DNA from: Streptomyces zhaozhouensis
Lineage (GTDB): Bacteria > Actinomycetota > Actinomycetes > Streptomycetales > Streptomycetaceae
Assembly (NCBI RefSeq): GCF_900230195.1
Contig: NZ_OCNE01000020.1
Location: 1-64,000 of the forward strand
Length of the DNA stretch: 64,000 nt
Direction of reading: 5' to 3'
Position 1 is the first letter of the stretch; every line of letters begins with the position of its first letter. The position numbers and the translations under genes are program-made. Shown here in pieces: positions 23,401 to 29,630 of the stretch. The notes beneath the pieces are model-generated. The model saw only the letters and a program-made list of their open reading frames with translations, was not told where the DNA came from and did no database searches.

Positions 23401-25393
23401 GATGGGCATCACGGCGCGCGGCGCCTGGGAGTCCGTCAAGCGCCACTTCCGCGAGCTGGGACACGACACGCAGACCGAGCCGTTCACCGCGGCCGGGATC
23501 GGCGACATGTCGGGTGACGTCTTCGGCAACGGGATGCTGCTGTCGGAGCAGATCAGGCTGGTGGCCGCCTTCGACCACCGGCACATCTTCCTCGACCCCG
23601 ACCCGGACGCGGCCGTCGGCTACGCCGAGCGGCGCCGGCTCTTCGAGCTGCCGCGTTCCTCCTGGGCCGACTACGACACCTCGCTGCTCTCCAAGGGCGG
23701 CGGCGTGCATCCGCGCAGCGCCAAGTCGATCGCGCTGACCCCCCAGGTCCGCGAGGCGCTCGACCTGCCGGAGAGCACCGTCTCCCTCACCCCGGCCGAG
23801 CTGATGCGCGCGATCCTGCGCGCGCCCGTCGACCTCCTGTGGAACGGCGGCATCGGCACCTATGTGAAGGCCGCCTCCGAGTCGCACGCCGACGCGGGGG
23901 ACAAGGCCAACGACGCGATCCGCGTCAACGGCCGCGACCTGCGCGCCAAGGTGGTCGGCGAGGGCGGGAACCTGGGCCTGACCCAGCGGGGCCGCATCGA
24001 GTTCGCGCTGGCCGGCGGCCGGTGCAACACGGACGCCATCGACAACAGCGCGGGCGTGGACACCTCCGACCACGAGGTCAACATCAAGGTGCTGCTGGAC
24101 GCCGTGGTGGCGGCCGGCGACCTGACGGGCAAGCAGCGCAACGCCCTGCTCGCCGAGATGACCGACGAGGTCGGCGACCTGGTCCTGCGCAACAACTACG
24201 CGCAGAACGTCGCGCTGGCCAACGGCGAGGCCACGGCCTCCGGCCTGGTCCTGGCGCACCAGCGGGTGATCGGCCGGCTGGGCGAGCGGGGGCTGCTGGA
24301 CCGGGAGCTGGAGTTCCTGCCGTCGGACGACGAGATCCGCGAGCGGCGCGCCGCCGGGCACGGGCTCACCCAGCCCGAGCTCTCGGTGCTGCTGGCCTAC
24401 GGCAAGCTGACCACCACGGCCGAGCTGCTGACCACGGAGCTGCCGGACGACCCCTATGTCGGGAGGCTGCTGCGGGCGTACTTCCCCGGCGCCCTGCGGG
24501 AACGATTCCCCGAGCGGATCGAGCGGCACGCGCTGCGCCGCGAGATCATCACCACGGTGCTGGTCAACGACACGCTCAACGTGGCCGGTTGCACCTTCGT
24601 CCACCGGATGCAGGAGGAGTCGGGGGCGTCCACCGAGGAGATCGTGCGGGCGCACACCGTCGCCCGGGACATCTTCCGGCAGGCCGAGATCTGGGACACG
24701 GCCGAGCGGCTGGACAACGAGGTGTCCGCCGACACCCTGACCCGCATCCGGCTGCACTCCCGTCGGCTGGTGGAGCGCGGTGCCCGCTGGCTGCTCAACA
24801 ACCGCCCGCAGCCGTTGAAGCTGGCGGAGAACACGGAGCTGTTCGGCGAGCGGGTCGGCCTGGTCTGGGCCGAGCTGCCGAGCCTGCTGCGGGGCCGTGA
24901 GCTGGATCATCTCAACGCGCAGCACGCCGAGTTGGCCGAGGCCAAGGTGCCGGACGAACTGGCGCGGCGGGTGGCGGGGCTGTCCGCGGTCTTCTCCGCG
25001 CTGGACATCGTGGCGGTCGCCGACCGCACCGGCCGCGAGCTGCTCGACGTTGCCGAGGTGTACTACCACCTCAGCGACGAGCTGAGCATCTCCCGGCTCC
25101 AGGAGCGGATCAGCGAGCTGCCCCGGCTGGACCGCTGGCAGTCGATGGCACGCACCGCGATCCGGGAGGACCTGTACGCGGCGCACCAGCTGATCGCCGC
25201 CGACGTGCTGGCCGCCGGCGGTGCCGAGGCCACGCCGGAGGAGCGGTTCGCGGCCTGGGCCGACCGCAGCGCCGCGGTGCTCAACCGGGCGCGGGCGACG
25301 CTGCACGAGATCCAGTCCTCGGACAGCTTCGACCTGGCCAACCTCTCGGTGGCGATGCGGACGATGCGCACCCTGCTGCGCAGCAACCGCTGA
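20435..25393 (+). CDS. gdhB: NAD-specific glutamate dehydrogenase, large type
   Basis: 1652 aa, the size of the ~180-kDa GDH class first characterised in Streptomyces. It oxidises glutamate to 2-oxoglutarate with NAD+, mainly a catabolic role. ATG 20435 has AGGAG nine bases upstream. The N-terminal half holds ACT-like regulatory segments ([22 protein letters not shown]). The catalytic core has [20 protein letters not shown], the lysine segment [16 protein letters not shown], and the dinucleotide part with [13 protein letters not shown] and [17 protein letters not shown]. The C-terminal helical region is full length. Monocistronic or joined to the small ORF upstream, and ended by a strong hairpin. 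Confidence 0.97.
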   Translation: [1652 protein letters not shown]

Positions 25394-25408
25394 CCCGAGC
25401 GCACACGA

Positions 25409-25448
25409 CGGTGGGCCGGTCCCGGGAAGTCCCGGGACCGGCCCACCG
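25409..25448. terminator. Bidirectional terminator between gdhB and ABC permease
   Basis: Perfect 19-bp arms 25409-25427 and 25430-25448 with a 2-nt centre lie just after the gdhB stop and before the minus-strand permease stop (25562). There is no T run on either side. Confidence 0.85.
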
Positions 25449-25491
25449 GTCGTTCGTGGCTCTTCGGGAGGCGCGGGCCGCCCTTCAAGGG

Positions 25492-25517
25492 GGGCGCGGG
25501 CCGGGTGGCCCGCGCCC
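25492..25517. terminator. Second hairpin downstream of sugar permease
   Basis: 11-bp arms 25492-25502 and 25507-25517 with loop GGGT. It follows the minus-strand ABC operon end (25562) by about 45 nt and backs up the hairpin at 25409. Confidence 0.6.
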
Positions 25518-25561
25518 GCGCTCGCCTGGGAGCGCGGGCGCTCACCTCACCGCGTCGGTGC

Positions 25562-26488
25562 TCACTTCACCGCGCCGGCCATCACGCCGGAGACGAACTG
25601 CCGCTGGAAGGCGAAGAAGATCGCCAGCGGGATCAGCATCGTCAGGAAGGCGCCGGGGGCCAGCACGTCGAAGTTGCTGCCGAACTGCCGCATCTCCTGC
25701 TGGAGCGCCACCGTCATCGGCGGCGAGCCGGCGTCGGCGAAGATCAGCGCGACCAGCATGTCGTTCCAGACCCACATGAACTGGAAGATGGCCAGCGCCG
25801 CGATCGCCGGGCCGCCCAGCGGCAGCACCACCCGGAAGAACAGTCGGAGCTCGCCCGCGCCGTCCAGCCGCGCGGCCTCCAGCAGCTCCCGTGGGATCTC
25901 GGCGAAGAAGTTCCGCAACAGGAAGATCGCGAACGGTAGGCCGAACGCCGAGTGGAAGAGCACCACCCCGGCCGTGGTCTCGAAGATCCCCAGGGTGTTG
26001 AAGAGCCGCGCCACCGGGATCAGCGCCACCTGGATCGGCACGACCAGCAGGCCGACGACGACCAGGAACACCCAGTCGCGGCCGGGGAAGTCCATCCAGG
26101 CGAAGGCGTAGGCGGCCAGCGCGCCCACCACGACGACCAGCGCCGTCGCCGGCAGGGTGATCGCGACGGTGGTCCACACCGAGCCGGTGAACTTCTCGTT
26201 CCCCAGCAGGCTGTCGTAGTTGCTGAAGCTCCACTGGCCCGGGTCGGTCAGCGCCTCCCACCAGCCGGTGGAGGCGATGTCCCGGGGATCGCGGAACGAC
26301 GAGACGAGCAGCCCGGCGGTGGGCAGCAGCCACAGCACGCCGACCACCACCAGGATCACCCGCACCACCGAGCCGGAGGCGAGGGAGGCGAGGCGTTCGC
26401 CCCAGGGGCGGCGCTGCGGGCCCGCGGGCGCCGAGGCCGGCGCGTCGGCCGGGTCGGGTACGTGTGCGGTCATGGTGGGAGCGGTCAC
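25562..26488 (-). CDS. Carbohydrate ABC transporter permease, MalG type
   Basis: 308 aa. GTG 26488 overlaps the stop of the upstream permease (GTGA), which fixes the start; the frame itself runs far upstream. Six transmembrane helices are visible, with the EAA cytoplasmic loop EIPRELLEAARLDGAGELRLFFRVVLPLGGPA that contacts the ATPase. It forms the import channel with the MalF-type partner. No ATPase gene is present; streptomycetes commonly use one shared MsiK ATPase for such systems. The sugar is unknown. Confidence 0.93.
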   Translation of the reverse strand: MTAPTMTAHVPDPADAPASAPAGPQRRPWGERLASLASGSVVRVILVVVGVLWLLPTAGLLVSSFRDPRDIASTGWWEALTDPGQWSFSNYDSLLGNEKFTGSVWTTVAITLPATALVVVVGALAAYAFAWMDFPGRDWVFLVVVGLLVVPIQVALIPVARLFNTLGIFETTAGVVLFHSAFGLPFAIFLLRNFFAEIPRELLEAARLDGAGELRLFFRVVLPLGGPAIAALAIFQFMWVWNDMLVALIFADAGSPPMTVALQQEMRQFGSNFDVLAPGAFLTMLIPLAIFFAFQRQFVSGVMAGAVK

Positions 26489-27783
26489 CGCTGGTTCTCC
26501 CGTCGCAGCCTGCGCAGGTTGACGATCATCACCGGCACCACGAGCAGCAGCAGGAACACCGCGATCGCGCTGCCCACGCCCTGGTCGGCTCCGGTGCCGA
26601 AGGAGGACAGATAGAGCTGGAGCGCCAGGACGTTGGCGTCCGCCTGACTGGAGCTTGGCGCGATCACATAGACCAGGTCGAAGATCTTCAACACGTTGAT
26701 CATCAGTGTCACGAACACCACCCCCAGCACCGGGGCCAGCAGCGGAACGGTGATCCTGCGGAACACCTGCCACTCGCCCGCGCCGTCCACCCGGGCCGCC
26801 TCCAGGGTCTCCCTGGGCACGCTGGCCAGGCCGGCGGCTATCAGCACCATCGCGAAGCCGGCCCACATCCAGACGTAGCTGGCGATGATCGCCGGGGTGA
26901 CGACGTTGGGGCCGAGCCACTCGATCCCGTTGTAGGGGGAGGTGAAGTTGTCCGAGGTCAGGCGGAGTTGAGCCCCGTCCGCCTCGGCGGGCAGGGTGAA
27001 CGTGCCGTCGTCGCCGGTCTTCGTGTCGGCGACCACCCGGCCGTCGACCACCGCCTCCACCTTGATCCCGGAGAGCGCCAGCTCCTCGGGGTCGATGGTG
27101 TTCTCGGCGCCCGCGCCGCCCCGGGTGAAGTCCATCCACACCGTTCCCGACACCTCGCCCGGGTCGCCGCTCGGCGCCACGGCCGGCTCGGCGTCGGAGA
27201 GTTGCGGCTGCGGCACCGCCACGAGCGGGAGCAGCGCGGGGGTGCCGGCGGTCACCGGCTCGGTGAGCAGATAGGAGCCGTCCTCCTCGACGGTCAGCGG
27301 ACCGCCGGGCCGGGGCTCGGCGTCGGGCCAGCCGCTGGACTCGGCGAAGGTGTCGTGCACCGTCGTCGCCAGCGCGTTGGCCAGACCGCGGTCCGGGTTC
27401 TGCTCGTAGACCATCCGGAAGATGATTCCGGCGGCCAGCATCGAGATCGCCATCGGCATGAAGACGACCAGCTTGAAGACCGTCGCCCAGCGCACCCGCT
27501 CGGTCAGCACCGCGAAGATCAGACCCAGCGCGGTGGCCACCGTCGGCGCCACCACGATCCAGATCAGGTTGTTCTTCAGCGCCGTCCTGATGCCGTCGTT
27601 GGTGAAGATCTCCTTGAAGTTGTCCAGGCCGACGAAGCTGTCGCCCGAAGCGTCGAACAGGCTGCGCTGGATCGAGTACCCGATGGGGTACACCACGAGC
27701 GCGCCGAGCAGCAGCAGCGCCGGGAGCAGGAAGCTCGCCGCCACCCAGGGGCGTGCCCTGATCACCGCCTTGCCGGAAGCCAT
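26485..27783 (-). CDS. Carbohydrate ABC permease, MalF type, with extracellular insert
   Basis: 432 aa, about 130 longer than common MalF-like permeases. Helices 1-3 lie within residues 15-128, and the remaining helices follow from about 290 with the EAA loop SVPRETLEAARVDGAGEWQVF. Between them, about residues 130-285 form an extracytoplasmic insert. Part of it (GTVWMDFTRGG, LSGIKVEAVVDGRVVADT, DDGTFTLPAE) reads like a CNA-B/SdrD-type beta-sandwich. E. coli MalF also has an extracytoplasmic domain at this loop, but of different sequence. ATG 27783 lies 20 nt after the binding-protein stop. Confidence 0.92.
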   Translation of the reverse strand: MASGKAVIRARPWVAASFLLPALLLLGALVVYPIGYSIQRSLFDASGDSFVGLDNFKEIFTNDGIRTALKNNLIWIVVAPTVATALGLIFAVLTERVRWATVFKLVVFMPMAISMLAAGIIFRMVYEQNPDRGLANALATTVHDTFAESSGWPDAEPRPGGPLTVEEDGSYLLTEPVTAGTPALLPLVAVPQPQLSDAEPAVAPSGDPGEVSGTVWMDFTRGGAGAENTIDPEELALSGIKVEAVVDGRVVADTKTGDDGTFTLPAEADGAQLRLTSDNFTSPYNGIEWLGPNVVTPAIIASYVWMWAGFAMVLIAAGLASVPRETLEAARVDGAGEWQVFRRITVPLLAPVLGVVFVTLMINVLKIFDLVYVIAPSSSQADANVLALQLYLSSFGTGADQGVGSAIAVFLLLLVVPVMIVNLRRLRRENQR

Positions 27784-27803
27784 GGGTTGTCAGTCTCCGT
27801 CCG

Positions 27804-29177
27804 TCAGTGGCCGTACGCGTCGGCGGCCTGGGACTCCAGGTACTCCTGGGCCCGCTCGATGTCGTCTGGGTCGCGCAGGAAGTTCTGGAGTCCCTGCCAC
27901 ATGCCCTGTCCCGTGGTGCCGCCGAACGCGGCCGGGGTCTGGTCCGACATGTCGAACCTGAAGTCGTCGCCGGCGGCGATCAGCGCCTCGGCGATGCCCC
28001 GTTGGACGTCGTTCGGATAGACGTCGAACTCAAGGGACTTGTTGGGCGAGACGAAGCCGCCCGGCTCGGCCCAGATGGCCGCGGCGTCGGTGGAGGCCAG
28101 ATAGGTCAGGAACGCCTCCTGCGCCTCGCTCATCTCCCCGTCGGGCGCGACCGCCACGGCGGCGTCGCCCGCGGACACCACCGGCGGGTCGCCGGCCCCG
28201 ACGGCGGGGAACGGGAAGACCCGCGCGTCCACGCCGACCTCGGCGTCGGTGTTGTCGGTGATCACCGAGCCCACGAAGTCCGCCTCGAAGACCATCCCGG
28301 CGTCCGGGGTGGTGAGGTTGGAGAACGTGTTGGTGACGGAGGTCGGGAAGTCCGTCTGCAGCGAACCGCTCTGGCCGCCGAGCAACAGCCTTCCCTCGCC
28401 GAAGAGTTCGCCGAGCGTGGTCAGCGCCTCGGTGACGCTCTCGTCGGTCCAGGGGATCTCGTGCGCCGCGAGCCGGTCGTACATCTCGGGGCCGGCCTGG
28501 GAGAGATAGATGTTCTCGAACCAGTCGGTGAGCGTCCAGCCGTCGCCGCCGGCCACGGAGACCGGGGTGGTGCCCGACTCCCAGACCGTCCACGCGGTGT
28601 CGACGAACGCGTCCCACGTGTCGGGTGCGGAGACGCCCGCGTAGTCGAAGGCCGTCGAGCTGTACCAGACCAGCGACTTGTTGGCGGCCTTGACGTAGAC
28701 CCCGTAGAGGTCGCCGTCGCCGCCGGCCGCCAACTGCTGCCAGCCCTCGGTGTAGTTGGCGTCGAGCTGTGCCCGGGTGGTCTCCCCGAGCGGCGCTATC
28801 CAGCCGTTGTCCGCGAACTCCCGCAGCACACCGGGCTGCGGCACCATCACGACGTCGGGCGGCGCGCCGCCCTCGATCTTGGTGCCGACGAACTGGGAGA
28901 CGTTGTCCCCGCTGGGCACCACCGTGACCGAGGCCCCGGTGCGGCGTTCGAACTCCTCGGTCACCCGCACGAAGTTGTCCCGCTCGGCGCCGGTCCACAC
29001 CGCGCCGACCTCCAGTGACTCCCCGCTCAGGTCGGGGAGTTCGACGGTTGGCTCCCGCTGCGCCGCTTCGCCCTCCTCGTCGCTGCCACAGGCCGACAGG
29101 GCAAGCGCCGTGGTGGCCACCACGGCCGCCGTCGCCCGTTTCACTCTCCGGCCTGGGCTTGGGCCCGAACCGCGCAT
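27804..29177 (-). CDS. ABC sugar-binding lipoprotein
   Basis: 457 aa from ATG 29177 (GAGGCGG upstream). The signal peptide has a basic start (RRVKR), a hydrophobic core and lipobox ALSAC. The body is a family-1 extracellular solute-binding protein: EEFERRTGASVTVVP, GAPPDVVMVPQPGVLREFADNGWI, AANKSLVWYSSTAFDYAGV and a long helical C-lobe. It delivers an oligosaccharide to the permease pair downstream in the same operon. No LacI/ROK regulator or glycosidase is adjacent, so the ligand cannot be predicted. Confidence 0.93.
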   Translation of the reverse strand: MRGSGPSPGRRVKRATAAVVATTALALSACGSDEEGEAAQREPTVELPDLSGESLEVGAVWTGAERDNFVRVTEEFERRTGASVTVVPSGDNVSQFVGTKIEGGAPPDVVMVPQPGVLREFADNGWIAPLGETTRAQLDANYTEGWQQLAAGGDGDLYGVYVKAANKSLVWYSSTAFDYAGVSAPDTWDAFVDTAWTVWESGTTPVSVAGGDGWTLTDWFENIYLSQAGPEMYDRLAAHEIPWTDESVTEALTTLGELFGEGRLLLGGQSGSLQTDFPTSVTNTFSNLTTPDAGMVFEADFVGSVITDNTDAEVGVDARVFPFPAVGAGDPPVVSAGDAAVAVAPDGEMSEAQEAFLTYLASTDAAAIWAEPGGFVSPNKSLEFDVYPNDVQRGIAEALIAAGDDFRFDMSDQTPAAFGGTTGQGMWQGLQNFLRDPDDIERAQEYLESQAADAYGH

Positions 29178-29578
29178 GAACACCGCCTCAATCCTGGATG
29201 CGGCAACCCCCGTCTGCGCAGGGCCTGCCACGCCGCACGTCCCTACGCCGCCTGTTCCTACGCGCTGCCCGGTATCCGATCAAGACGGAGGTGACCCCCA
29301 CGGGCCTTTGTGATGCTGCTGTAACGTCCCGCGCGGACAATGCGGGGCCAATGCGCCAGGGGGTGTCCCGATGGCCTGAAGTGGTCGTTGCGATGACGTG
29401 CCGGACTACCGCAACGACCTGCGGCGAAACCGGTCAGGACCGCGGGCGCGGACCGGGCGGAACTGGCCGGAACCAGACCCACGGCGACGCGCGGTCTCGT
29501 GCGGTACCGGGGAGTCTCGTGCGGTCGCGAGCGGTCCCGAGCGGTCTGGTCGGGTCTCGTGCGTTCTTCGGGGAGAGC
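29178..29578. other. Intergenic region upstream of the sugar operon
   Basis: About 400 nt without a gene. It holds a perfect 10-bp inverted repeat, 29383-29392 and 29410-29419 (GGTCGTTGCG / CGCAACGACC) with a 17-nt spacer, about 206 nt before the binding-protein start. It also holds a degenerate repeat tract at 29490-29570 built of GTCTCGTGCGGT and GAGCGGTC units. The minus-strand promoter must lie here; I could not pick a clear -10/-35 pair. Confidence 0.5.
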
Positions 29579-29620
29579 GGTGACGGTCGGGGCGGCGGGC
29601 CCGCCGCCCCGACCGTCACC
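29579..29620 (-). terminator. 42-nt perfect palindrome, terminator of FHA gene
   Basis: 29579-29599 and 29600-29620 are exact reverse complements. It starts 11 nt past the stop of the minus-strand FHA gene. There is no T run, a common form in streptomycetes. Confidence 0.8.
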
Positions 29621-29630
29621 CCGCTTCGCG

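Noticed and set aside
20405..25306. 1633-aa open frame on the minus strand across gdhB
   Set aside because: It is the exact antisense of gdhB and has no ribosome site or plausible protein features. Long antisense frames are a by-product of high GC3. Several other frames of this kind (4355-5737 plus, 8972-11656 minus, 15225-18584 minus, 49582-54867 minus) were rejected likewise.
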